A stretch of 33,521 nt of DNA, from the NCBI GenBank assembly GCA_017887695.1, contig JAGHHM010000102.1:1-33521 (forward strand). The letters are read 5' to 3'. Source of the stretch: Oscillospiraceae bacterium. Its GTDB lineage: Bacteria; Bacillota; Clostridia; Oscillospirales; Oscillospiraceae. The number at the start of each line of letters is the position of its first letter. The first letter of the stretch is position 1. Both the position numbers and the translations under genes were made by a program. Positions 1 through 7,185 of the stretch are shown one piece after another. The notes beneath the pieces were generated by a model that worked only from the letters and a program-made list of their open reading frames with translations, searched no databases and was not told the DNA's origin.

Positions 1-233
1 CACTGCTGCACCTCGTCAGGATTGGCCTTGGCCCAGGCGTTGTCCTTGCGGGTGGTGTAATAGGTGGAGTACACCTTGGCATCCACGCTTTTCAGCTCCT
101 CGGGATAGTCGGTACCGTCGCAGTCCCGGATGGCGTCGGCGCCCCAGCGCTTCAGCAGGTCCAAAGTCTCCGGCACCACATCCACATCGGTGGGGATGGT
201 GACGCGGCCGCGGTTTTTCGTCATGTCGTTCAT
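1..233 (-). CDS. lnpA: GH112 1,3-beta-galactosyl-N-acetylhexosamine phosphorylase (lacto-N-biose phosphorylase), N-terminus only
   Basis: Partial gene: 77 codons are visible and the rest lies to the left of the window. The family cleaves lacto-N-biose or galacto-N-biose with phosphate in the cytoplasm, giving galactose 1-phosphate plus GlcNAc or GalNAc. The visible N-terminus has the family's opening blocks: RGRVTIPTD, then RWGADAIRDCDGTDYPEEL, then DAKVYSTYYTTRKDN. The ATG at 233 is chosen because AAGGAG lies ten bases upstream (244-249); a second ATG three codons later is too far from it. It is the last gene of the minus-strand transporter operon, and nahK lies in the divergent arm, which supports the GNB/LNB assignment. 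Linkage preference (beta-1,3 GlcNAc, GalNAc, or D-galactosyl-L-rhamnose in other GH112 members) cannot be read from this fragment. Confidence 0.88.
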   Translation of the reverse strand, partial: MNDMTKNRGRVTIPTDVDVVPETLDLLKRWGADAIRDCDGTDYPEELKSVDAKVYSTYYTTRKDNAWAKANPDEVQQ

Positions 234-262
234 AAATTACAGTCTCCTTGCCGTATGGTCTC

Positions 263-469
263 TCAGCGTCCGCCCCGGGGATCATCCTCAAAGGGCTTGT
301 TATAGATCATCAAAGCTGCCAGCAGCAGTATCACGCCCAGGATCATCAGTCCCAGGCCGCCCAGCTGGCCGGTCATCTTCCAGCCCACGACCACCAGGAT
401 CAGTCCTGCCACAAAAAAGGCGGTGATCAGGCTCAAACGCAGGCCCATATGCTCTTTCCAGAATTTCAT
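263..469 (-). CDS. Small two-helix membrane protein (DUF6903-like), linked to the transporter/phosphorylase operon
   Basis: 68 residues with a basic N-terminus (MKFWKEHMGLRLSL), two hydrophobic helices at about 13-33 and 38-57, and a short charged tail (NKPFEDDPRGGR). It begins 9 bases after the upstream permease stop and ends 29 bases before the phosphorylase start, so it is almost certainly co-transcribed with both. The pattern resembles the small DUF6903-type proteins of clostridial sugar operons, but that family name is from memory and not tested. Function unknown; an accessory to the ABC importer is one possibility from position alone. Confidence 0.75.
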   Translation of the reverse strand: MKFWKEHMGLRLSLITAFFVAGLILVVVGWKMTGQLGGLGLMILGVILLLAALMIYNKPFEDDPRGGR

Positions 470-478
470 CGTCTCACC

Positions 479-1369
479 TTAGCCTTTCAGACCGCCCACG
501 GTCATACCCTGGGTCAGCTTCTTCTGGACGCAGATGTAAAGGATCAATGTGGGCAGCATCACCATCACCAGTCCGGCGTACATAATACCGTACTGGGCGG
601 CAGACTGCTGGGCCTGCATCAGGTTCAGCAAACCGACGGGCAGCGTCCGAGGGCCGTTGGCGCTGCTGAGCAGGGTCAGGGAAATGATGTACTCGTTCCA
701 GAAGGAGAGGAAATTGAAGAGGATGATGGTAATAATAGAGGGCTGGGCCATGGGGAAGATGATTTTCGTCATGGTCTTGCCGTAGCCCGCGCCGTCGATG
801 TAGGCCGCTTCCTCAAAGTCATGGGGCAGCGTGGCAAAATAGCCGGAGAGAAGATAAATGGTAAAAGGCAGGGCGGTGGCGGCGTAAACAATCGCCAGCA
901 CCACGATATTGTTCAGCAGGAAGCTGCCGCCGAAGGTATTCTTCAGCCAGGTATCGCCATCCCGGAGCATCAGGAAGATGGGGACAACGATGTAGTTAAC
1001 GTTGATGAAAAGCCCGCCCATAAAGCACAGGTTCAGGAATTTCCGGAACCGGAAGCGGAACCGGGACAGACAGTAGGCCGCCGGCAGGGCTACCACCAGC
1101 AGGATGGCCAGAGCCAAAGCGGTAACAATCACGGAATTGAGCATATAGCTGCCCATGCTGGCCTTGTTCCAGGCGTCTACAAAGTTCTGCCAATGGAAGC
1201 CGGCAGGCAGGGTCCAGGGGTTGCCGTAGAACTCGCTGTTCTCCTTGACGGAGGCCAGGAACACCCACGCCACAGGGACGATAATGCTGATGGCCAGAAG
1301 GCTCAGCACCAGGTAAATGAAAATCCGATACAGGCGGTCGCCTGAGGTCTGCTTTTTCACAATTTCCAC
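479..1369 (-). CDS. Carbohydrate ABC transporter permease, MalG-type (CUT1)
   Basis: 296-residue inner-membrane permease of a CUT1 sugar importer. About six hydrophobic helices are visible, and the cytoplasmic EAA loop reads EEAAYIDGAGYGKTMTKIIFP, the segment that docks on the ATPase. The start is GTG at 1369, preceded by AAAGGAGG with seven bases of spacing. It follows the MalF-type permease with a 16-base gap and precedes the small membrane protein by 9 bases. No ATP-binding subunit is encoded here, so the importer probably uses a shared MsmK-type ATPase encoded elsewhere. The substrate is inferred from the phosphorylase as lacto-N-biose/galacto-N-biose or a related mucin sugar. Confidence 0.92.
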   Translation of the reverse strand: MEIVKKQTSGDRLYRIFIYLVLSLLAISIIVPVAWVFLASVKENSEFYGNPWTLPAGFHWQNFVDAWNKASMGSYMLNSVIVTALALAILLVVALPAAYCLSRFRFRFRKFLNLCFMGGLFINVNYIVVPIFLMLRDGDTWLKNTFGGSFLLNNIVVLAIVYAATALPFTIYLLSGYFATLPHDFEEAAYIDGAGYGKTMTKIIFPMAQPSIITIILFNFLSFWNEYIISLTLLSSANGPRTLPVGLLNLMQAQQSAAQYGIMYAGLVMVMLPTLILYICVQKKLTQGMTVGGLKG

Positions 1370-1385
1370 AATACTGCCTCCTTTC

Positions 1386-2270
1386 TCAGAATTCCAGGGG
1401 CTCCCGCTTGGTGACCTTGTTGACCAGGGCGGAGAGCAGGAAGGAGAACAGGAAGATCACCACGCCGATGGCCATGGAATAGCCATACAGGCCGGCGTCC
1501 TTCTGTCCGTACATATAGGAGAGGGCTACCTCGCTGGCGCCGTTGGGGCCGCCGGAGGTCATGGCCTTGACGAACAGGAAAGCCATGTTGATGGTGGAGA
1601 TAATAAAGAAGGTCAGGGTGGTACGGATGTTGGTCCAGATCAGGGGCAGGGTGATCTGGAAGAACTGGGTCCACCGTCCGGCGCCGTCCAGAGCGGAACT
1701 CTCATAGAGGCTGTTGGGAACAGCGGCCATGGAGGCCATATACATAACCATATAATAGCCGATGGCCTGCCACACCATGGCAATGATAAGGCTTACCATT
1801 ACCAGGCTCTCCCCCTTCCAGAGGATGGGGTTCGTCATATCCCGGAAGAGGCCGATAATGCTGTTGAGCATACCATTTTCCGGCTTATAGATGGCAGAGA
1901 AGATACCGGAAATAACAACCACGGACAGGATATTGGGAATATAAAACACAACACGGAAGAAGTTTTGCCCCACCAGCTTTTCCCGGGTCAGGATATTGGC
2001 GAATATCAAAGCCAGGGCAAAGGTAATGATGGTGACCACCACTACCAGCAAGATGGTGTTCTGCATGGACCGGATAAAGTTGGTATCCTTCATGAGGGCT
2101 GTAAAGTTGCCCATACCCACGAAGGTCTCCGTGGGGGAATAGGCACCTCTCTGAAACAGCGACATACGGAACACGTTGATGGTAGGCAGGATCATGAAAA
2201 TGAAAAACAGGATCGTCGCCGGGGCCACGCACAGGGCAATAAAGCCGCTGCGCCGTCGGTTCGTTCTCAC
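1386..2270 (-). CDS. Carbohydrate ABC transporter permease, MalF-type (CUT1)
   Basis: 294-residue first permease of the importer, with an arginine-rich N-terminus (RTNRRRSG), a first helix at about 12-34 and an EAA-like loop (YESSALDGAGRWTQFFQITLP). The GTG at 2270 is preferred over the in-frame ATG at 2288, because the ribosome binding site AAAGGAG (2279-2285) lies inside the first codons of the longer reading and is 8 bases from the GTG. It lies downstream of the binding protein, separated by a hairpin (2303-2332) that probably sets the ratio of binding protein to permease. Substrate inferred as for its partner permease. Confidence 0.9.
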   Translation of the reverse strand: MRTNRRRSGFIALCVAPATILFFIFMILPTINVFRMSLFQRGAYSPTETFVGMGNFTALMKDTNFIRSMQNTILLVVVVTIITFALALIFANILTREKLVGQNFFRVVFYIPNILSVVVISGIFSAIYKPENGMLNSIIGLFRDMTNPILWKGESLVMVSLIIAMVWQAIGYYMVMYMASMAAVPNSLYESSALDGAGRWTQFFQITLPLIWTNIRTTLTFFIISTINMAFLFVKAMTSGGPNGASEVALSYMYGQKDAGLYGYSMAIGVVIFLFSFLLSALVNKVTKREPLEF

Positions 2271-2278
2271 ACACTCCG

Positions 2279-2285
2279 CTCCTTT
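2279..2285 (-). promoter_or_regulatory. Ribosome binding site deciding the GTG start at 2270
   Basis: AAAGGAG on the minus strand, 8 bases before GTG. The upstream ATG at 2288 directly adjoins and overlaps this site, so it cannot be served by it. Confidence 0.7.
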
Positions 2286-2302
2286 CATATTTTCTCGAAA
2301 AC

Positions 2303-2332
2303 GGCGGCGATGAGCATGCGCTCATCGCCGCC
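2303..2332 (-). terminator. Intercistronic hairpin / partial terminator between binding-protein and permease genes
   Basis: Perfect 13-bp stem (GGCGGCGATGAGC and its complement) with a 4-base loop. On the minus strand it is followed by only a short T-tract (GTTTTCG). The position suggests an attenuator or mRNA-stabilising 3' end that allows read-through, as is usual between abundant binding proteins and their permeases. Confidence 0.6.
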
Positions 2333-2370
2333 TTGACTCAAACTATGCTACCTGCGGCGAGGACTGAGGA

Positions 2371-3753
2371 TCAGCCGACCAGGTTGGCACGCATCTGATC
2401 GCTGGCAGCCTTGACGTTGGCGATCCACTCTTCCTCAGTCAGGGTGCCCTCCACCAGGGAGTTGACGGGATCCAGGAATACCTCGCGGACAGTGCCCAGG
2501 CCGGGAACCGCGGTGTACGCAGCGAAGTTGCCCATAGCAGCCTTGGCGCCGTTGTCATAGATGGAGTAGAACATCACATTGTCACCCTCCAGCATGTCGG
2601 CCACGCCCAGCACAGGCTGGATGGCGCCGCCCTTGGCAAAGATCTCGCAGGCAGTGTCGCTGTACAGGAAGGCCAGGAACTGCTTGGCAGCGTCAATGTT
2701 CTGGGCGCCGGCAGGAATCCAGGCCTGCTCGAACCAGGTGTAGCTGTAACGGTCGCCGCCCTCAGTAGCAGCGGGCAGAGCAGTCATGCCCCACTGGAAG
2801 CCCTCAGCACGGGGAGCCTCAGCCATCTCGCCCACGATCCAGGTGCCGTTGGGCATGAACAGGGCCTTGTTGTCCAGAACCAGCTGCTGGTTCATGGTGA
2901 AGTCCTGATCGTTGGCCTGAGCAGGAGTGATGGGGTTGGTGTAGGAAGCCAGCTTGTTGATGATGTCGAAGCACTGCTGGGCCTCGGGAGTATCCCACAC
3001 GCCCTCAGCGTAAGTGGTGGCCTCATTGAAGAACTCAGGGCCGCCCACAGTGTACATCAGAGCATACAGGAAAGCGTCAAAGTAACCAGTGGTGGGGTAA
3101 GTAAAGAGGGAGATGCCCTCAGCGGCAGCCTTGTCGCCCAGCTCCCACATCTCATCCCAAGTGGTGGGAACGTCCCAACCCTTCTCCTCGAAGAGACCGG
3201 CGTTGTAGAACAGGCCGCAGGGGGAGTAGAACATGGGGGCGAGATAGGTCTTGCCATCGCCATAGGGGTTGGTGAGAGCGGTATCGGTGAAGCCGCCGGC
3301 CAGCTTGTCGGCCACGGTCACATCCTCGCCGGGAACAGTCATGGACAGAACATCGGTGATGTCGGCAATGTTCTTATCCTTGATGAACTGCTCGGTGAGG
3401 CCAGCCTCACGGCCGGTAGCCAGGTGAATGACGTCGGGGTAATCGCCGCCCTGCATGGAAGCGCCGATCACGTCCTCCAGGTTACGCTCCAGAGTGAGCT
3501 CAACCTGAATGCCGGTCTGAGCGGTGAAGGCGTCGCAGACTTCCTGCCACATACCGGGATAAGCTTCCTCGTAAGCGGACTCCAGAGCCGCTACCTTGAT
3601 GGTGGTGGTCTCACCGGCATCGGAACCAGTGTCGCCAGTGTTGCCAGCATTACTACCGTTGCCGGCGTTGTTGGTGCTGTTGTTGCCGCCGCAGGCCACC
3701 AGGGCCAGGGTCATGACAACAGCCAGGACCAATGCTAATCCTTTTTTCATCAT
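2371..3753 (-). CDS. Sugar ABC transporter substrate-binding lipoprotein (extracellular family 1)
   Basis: About 460 residues. The signal peptide MMKKGLALVLAVVMTLALVA is followed by Cys21 (lipobox LVAC), so the protein is exported and lipid-anchored. A Gly/Asn/Ser/Thr-rich spacer of about 30 residues precedes the mature domain (KVAALESAYEEAYPG). It is typical of family-1 sugar-binding proteins, with aromatic-rich segments such as GLFYNAGLFEEKGWDVP and TWDEMWEL. Two adjacent ATGs (3753, 3750) both fit the GGGAGG site; the first is given. It is the first gene of the minus-strand operon and delivers substrate to the two permeases. Specificity for lacto-N-biose/galacto-N-biose is inferred from the downstream phosphorylase. 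Confidence 0.92.
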   Translation of the reverse strand: MMKKGLALVLAVVMTLALVACGGNNSTNNAGNGSNAGNTGDTGSDAGETTTIKVAALESAYEEAYPGMWQEVCDAFTAQTGIQVELTLERNLEDVIGASMQGGDYPDVIHLATGREAGLTEQFIKDKNIADITDVLSMTVPGEDVTVADKLAGGFTDTALTNPYGDGKTYLAPMFYSPCGLFYNAGLFEEKGWDVPTTWDEMWELGDKAAAEGISLFTYPTTGYFDAFLYALMYTVGGPEFFNEATTYAEGVWDTPEAQQCFDIINKLASYTNPITPAQANDQDFTMNQQLVLDNKALFMPNGTWIVGEMAEAPRAEGFQWGMTALPAATEGGDRYSYTWFEQAWIPAGAQNIDAAKQFLAFLYSDTACEIFAKGGAIQPVLGVADMLEGDNVMFYSIYDNGAKAAMGNFAAYTAVPGLGTVREVFLDPVNSLVEGTLTEEEWIANVKAASDQMRANLVG

Positions 3754-3828
3754 GTAATCCTCCCTAAAATGTGTATGTTCAGGCCCGGCATAGTACCAAA
3801 TCCGGCCCAAACCTCGTGGAATGATTTC

Positions 3829-3856
3829 AGTATACTCTTTAAAAACAACATATCAA
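3829..3856 (-). promoter_or_regulatory. Sigma-A-type promoter of the binding-protein/permease/phosphorylase operon
   Basis: On the minus strand, TTGATA (3851-3856) and TATACT (3829-3834) are separated by 16 bases, about 75 bases before the start codon. It lies in the 378-base region between the divergent operon and the regulator genes, where a substrate-responsive AraC protein would be expected to act. Confidence 0.6.
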
Positions 3857-4026
3857 TTCCTTTGTTGCGGCCTTTTTTAGCGATATTGCTCTTTTGTGAT
3901 ATTTGTCCCAAAATATTTTTTCTAAGAAAATCCTTTTTATCATTTCTGTGGTTTTTTCGTCTCTATCTTCCACTTCCTTCCAGATTCACGCCAGACGCTT
4001 TCTGGGAAAGGTGACGGTTTCCTCCA

Positions 4027-4055
4027 TTGCTTACCAGCCCGTTTTCGTTTATAAT
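4027..4055 (+). promoter_or_regulatory. Promoter of the araC-type regulator pair
   Basis: TTGCTT (4027-4032) and a perfect TATAAT (4050-4055) with 17-base spacing, about 77 bases before the first regulator start. The rest of the 3754-4131 region is AT-rich and has no gene that I can support. Confidence 0.6.
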
Positions 4056-4078
4056 GTATATGCTCGATTTGCAACACC

Positions 4079-4094
4079 TTGCAGCATCGTGCAA
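4079..4094. promoter_or_regulatory. Short inverted repeat in the regulator leader, candidate operator
   Basis: TTGCA-N6-TGCAA, with a further TTGCAA at 4069-4074. It lies just downstream of the predicted transcription start, where an autoregulatory site would be placed. Suggestive only. Confidence 0.3.
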
Positions 4095-4131
4095 AATAGT
4101 GAAATTCTGCATCTGGAGAGGAGGGCTGGAC

Positions 4132-4998
4132 ATGCGGAACACCCCTTCGGATGAGCGTACCCCGTCCAAGCCTCAGCAGAGCGCCAAGCTTCTTTACGCC
4201 AATTCTGCCCGCTATGACCCCCACTGGCATTCCATGCCCCACACCCACCCCTGTGCGGAGCTGTTCTTTGTCGTGGGCGGAAAGGGCTCCTTTCACCTGC
4301 AAAATCAGGTGTATCCTGTCACCCAGGGGGATCTGGTAATCGTCAATACAGGCTTTGAACATACGGAAACCAGCGACATGGAGGCCCCCCTGGAATATAT
4401 CGTCCTGGGAGTAGAAGGGCTGGAGGCTTTGTCCGCCCAGCCTGATTCCAGCGGCTGGGCCGCCATCAGTCTCCACGGCCTGGGCACGGATCTCACCCCC
4501 TACCTTCATTCCATCGTCCGGGAAATGGAGCTCCAGGAACCCGGCTTTCAGTCCATCTGCCAAAGTCTCCTGGAAGTGATCCTCACCCTTCTGACCCGTT
4601 ATGCCAACTTTGCCTTTACCCTGGCAGACGGGGATAAAAAATCCAGCCGCGAGTGCGCCATGGTCCGCCGCTATATTGACGCTCACTTCAAGGAGAATCT
4701 CTCTCTGGATGAGCTGGCAGCTCTGGCCCACGTCAACAAGTACTATCTGGTACATACCTTTACCCGGGAATACGGTACCTCCCCCATCAACTACCTCATT
4801 TCCCGCCGGATCCAGGAAAGCCGACGCTTACTGGAATCTACCAATCACTCTCTTTCCCAAATTTCCCACATGCTGGGCTTCTCTTCCCCCAGCTACTTTT
4901 CCCAGGTATTCCGTAAGCAGATGGGAAAAAGCCCTCTGGAATATCGAAAGGATTCCAAGATCCAGCAAGCCAAGGCAGGTGAAAAGATTGGAGTATAA
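4132..4998 (+). CDS. AraC-family transcriptional regulator with cupin sensor domain (first of tandem pair)
   Basis: 288 residues. The N-terminal part has a cupin-like sensing region with HSMPHTHPCAELFFVVGGKG and a GDLVIVNTGFEH block. The C-terminal ~100 residues carry two helix-turn-helix motifs: LSLDELAALAHVNKYYLVHTF, then ISHMLGFSSPSYFSQVFRK ending in GKSPLEYRK, the classic AraC signature. The ATG at 4132 follows GAGGAGG with 7-base spacing; longer readings lack a site. The gene sits divergently from the sugar importer operon and upstream of galE/nahK, so it is the likely activator of one or both arms. Its 3' end overlaps the next regulator by 11 bases. Confidence 0.9.
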   Translation: MRNTPSDERTPSKPQQSAKLLYANSARYDPHWHSMPHTHPCAELFFVVGGKGSFHLQNQVYPVTQGDLVIVNTGFEHTETSDMEAPLEYIVLGVEGLEALSAQPDSSGWAAISLHGLGTDLTPYLHSIVREMELQEPGFQSICQSLLEVILTLLTRYANFAFTLADGDKKSSRECAMVRRYIDAHFKENLSLDELAALAHVNKYYLVHTFTREYGTSPINYLISRRIQESRRLLESTNHSLSQISHMLGFSSPSYFSQVFRKQMGKSPLEYRKDSKIQQAKAGEKIGV

Positions 4999-5902
4999 TT
5001 CCCTGCGCCTGAAACGCCCGCTGACGGTCAGCGAGATTGTCACTGTCCATTATTTTGAATATGCCAGCAGCTATGCCTTTCCCGGTGAAAGCCACGACTT
5101 CTGGGAATTTCTGTATGTGGATAAAGGCTCCCTTTTTGTCACCGCCGGCAGCACCCGGAGGGAACTGAGCCAGGGCGAGCTGATCTTCCACGCTCCTGGG
5201 GAATTCCACGCCTTGGAGGCCAACGGCTCTGTGGCTCCCAATCTGGTGGTGGTAAGCTTCTGCTGCCAGTGTCCGGACATGGAGCTGTTTCGGGGGCGAA
5301 CATTCCGGGTGGGGCCCACCGAGCGTTCCCTGCTGGCCCGGATCGTCCGGGAAAGCACTTCCGCCTTTTCCACCCCTCTCAACGACCCCTGGACTTCCGG
5401 CCTGGAGCGAGCGGAGCGCGCCCCCTACGGCGGGGAGCAGCTGTTGGGAGCCGCCCTGGAGGAATTGCTCATCCGCCTCCTCCGTCGGGAGACACCGGAG
5501 CCTCCTCCGGAGCTCAGCGCCGGCGCTGACGACGTGGTGGACAAGGTCCTGCGGTATCTGGAGGAGCGGCTGAGCCAGCCCCTTACCCTGGAACAGGTCT
5601 GCCAGGACAACCTGATCAGCCGCAGCCAACTGCAAAAGCTCTTTCGTACCCGCACCGGCGGCGGTGTCATGGCCCAGTTCGGCCGCATGCGCATTGACGA
5701 AGCCCGGCGGATGATCCGTACCGGTGGATCCAATATGACGGAAATTGCCGCCGCTTTGGGCTATCAGTCTCTGTATTATTTCTCCCGACAGTTCAAAAAG
5801 CACACCGGTATGTCCCCCACCGAATATGCCCACAGCGTCAAAATGCTTTCCGAAGGTCTGGATGGACGATCCTGCAAACCGTCAGCCCCCGGATGTAGCT
5901 AA
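4988..5902 (+). CDS. AraC-family transcriptional regulator (second of tandem pair), TTG start
   Basis: About 304 residues with an N-terminal cupin-like domain (FPGESHDFWEFLYVDKG, then GELIFHAPGEFHALEAN) and a C-terminal double helix-turn-helix (LTLEQVCQDNLISRSQLQKLF, then IAAALGYQSLYYFSRQFKK and TGMSPTEYAHS). No ATG is available near the domain start. TTG at 4988, with AGGTG six bases upstream, gives an N-terminus MEYNSLRLKRPLTVSE that fits; GTG at 4979 is the alternative. Either start overlaps the end of the first regulator, pointing to translational coupling. Ligand unknown; control of the adjacent galacto-N-biose genes is inferred from position. Confidence 0.85.
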   Translation: MEYNSLRLKRPLTVSEIVTVHYFEYASSYAFPGESHDFWEFLYVDKGSLFVTAGSTRRELSQGELIFHAPGEFHALEANGSVAPNLVVVSFCCQCPDMELFRGRTFRVGPTERSLLARIVRESTSAFSTPLNDPWTSGLERAERAPYGGEQLLGAALEELLIRLLRRETPEPPPELSAGADDVVDKVLRYLEERLSQPLTLEQVCQDNLISRSQLQKLFRTRTGGGVMAQFGRMRIDEARRMIRTGGSNMTEIAAALGYQSLYYFSRQFKKHTGMSPTEYAHSVKMLSEGLDGRSCKPSAPGCS

Positions 5903-5931
5903 TTGTGCAAATAATGGGCGAAACTGTCCAT

Positions 5932-5959
5932 TTTCTTTCGGCCGGTTCTTCTCTACAAT
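5932..5959 (+). promoter_or_regulatory. Possible promoter of galE
   Basis: TACAAT (5954-5959) in a good position about 80 bases before galE, but the -35 region (TTTCTT at 5932-5937, 16-base spacing) is poor, as expected for an activator-dependent promoter. The alternative is read-through from the regulator genes. Confidence 0.35.
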
Positions 5960-6040
5960 AGAGTCAGATAAAAGAGGTGGCAGACAAATCCGCCCGGGAT
6001 TGAAAACCTGAAAAAAATAATCAAAAGGAGAATGTGTCAT

Positions 6041-7060
6041 ATGTCTATTCTGGTCAGCGGCGGCGCCGGCTATATCGGCAGCCACACCTGTGTGGAGCTT
6101 ATCAACGCCGGCTACGATATCGTGGTGGCCGACAACCTGTCCAACGCCAGCGAGGAATCTCTGCGCCGGGTGGAGCAGATCACCGGCAAGGCCATCCCCT
6201 TTGTGAAGGCGGAGCTGTGCGATCCCGCCCAGGTGGAGGCCCTTTTCACCCAGTACCCCGACATTGACGCTGTAATCCATTTTGCCGGCCTCAAAGCGGT
6301 GGGCGAAAGTGTCCGCAAGCCTCTGGAGTATTACACCAACAACCTGGTGAATACCCTGATGCTCCTCAATGCCATGCGGACCCACGGCGTGAAGAATTTC
6401 GTCTTCTCCTCCTCCGCCACCGTCTATGGCGACCCCGCCAGCGTGCCTATCCGTGAGGACTTCCCCACCGGCGGCACTACCAACCCCTACGGCACCACCA
6501 AGCTCTTCATTGAGCGCATCCTCACCGACTACTGCGCCGCTGATCCCACCCTCAACGTGGCTCTGCTGCGTTACTTCAACCCCATCGGCGCCCACGAGTC
6601 CGGCCTTATCGGCGAAGACCCCAACGGTATTCCCAACAACCTGGTGCCCTATATCGCCCAGGTGGCCGTGGGCAAGCTGGAGAAGCTCCATGTCTTCGGC
6701 AACGACTATCCCACCAAGGACGGCACCGGTGTCCGGGATTACATCCATGTGGTGGACCTGGCCAAGGGCCATGTGGCGGCTCTGAAAAAGCTGGATACCA
6801 AGTGCGGCCTCTTTGTCTGCAACCTGGGTACCGGCAATGGATACAGCGTTCTGGATATCCTCCACGCCTACGAGAAGGCCTGCGGTAAGGAGCTGCCCTA
6901 TGTCATCGATCCCCGCCGCCCCGGCGACATTGCCGAGTGCTACGCCGACCCTGCCAAGGCCTATGAGGAGATGGGCTGGAAGGCCCAGTACGGCATCGAG
7001 GAGATGTGTGCTTCCTCCTGGAAGTGGCAGTCCATGAACCCCAACGGCTATAAGGGCTGA
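6041..7060 (+). CDS. galE: UDP-glucose/UDP-hexosamine 4-epimerase
   Basis: 339-residue short-chain dehydrogenase/reductase-type epimerase that interconverts UDP-galactose and UDP-glucose, and possibly the N-acetyl forms, using bound NAD. Visible features: nucleotide-binding GGAGYIGS at 7-14; catalytic serine region FSSSATVYGDP at about 122-132; the YxxxK pair Tyr150/Lys154 in NPYGTTK; RYFNPIGAHESG; and GTGVRDYIHVVDLA. The ATG at 6041 is chosen because AAAGGAG ends ten bases upstream; the in-frame ATG at 6032 would touch that site. In this locus it plays the part of LnpD, converting galactose- or GalNAc-derived UDP sugars to the gluco form. Confidence 0.93.
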   Translation: MSILVSGGAGYIGSHTCVELINAGYDIVVADNLSNASEESLRRVEQITGKAIPFVKAELCDPAQVEALFTQYPDIDAVIHFAGLKAVGESVRKPLEYYTNNLVNTLMLLNAMRTHGVKNFVFSSSATVYGDPASVPIREDFPTGGTTNPYGTTKLFIERILTDYCAADPTLNVALLRYFNPIGAHESGLIGEDPNGIPNNLVPYIAQVAVGKLEKLHVFGNDYPTKDGTGVRDYIHVVDLAKGHVAALKKLDTKCGLFVCNLGTGNGYSVLDILHAYEKACGKELPYVIDPRRPGDIAECYADPAKAYEEMGWKAQYGIEEMCASSWKWQSMNPNGYKG

Positions 7061-7089
7061 TCTTCCCGCACCGTTTTTCAGAACTGGTA

Positions 7090-7127
7090 CGGACCTGCCG
7101 TGGCCTTACGGTGCGGCAGGTCCGTTT
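7090..7127 (+). terminator. Hairpin between galE and the nucleotidyltransferase gene
   Basis: An 11-bp perfect stem (CGGACCTGCCG and complement, 7090-7100 and 7114-7124) with a 13-base loop, followed by only TTT. Probably a weak terminator or attenuator that lets part of the transcription continue into the next gene. Confidence 0.5.
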
Positions 7128-7185
7128 CCCCATGCTTGGGAGAAGTTTTATCACACATAAAAGAGATATGAGGAGGAACGTACCT

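Noticed and set aside
5882-6865. Minus-strand open frames over galE, and similar ones over the nucleotidyltransferase and nahK
   Set aside because: Shadows of strongly recognisable plus-strand enzymes.
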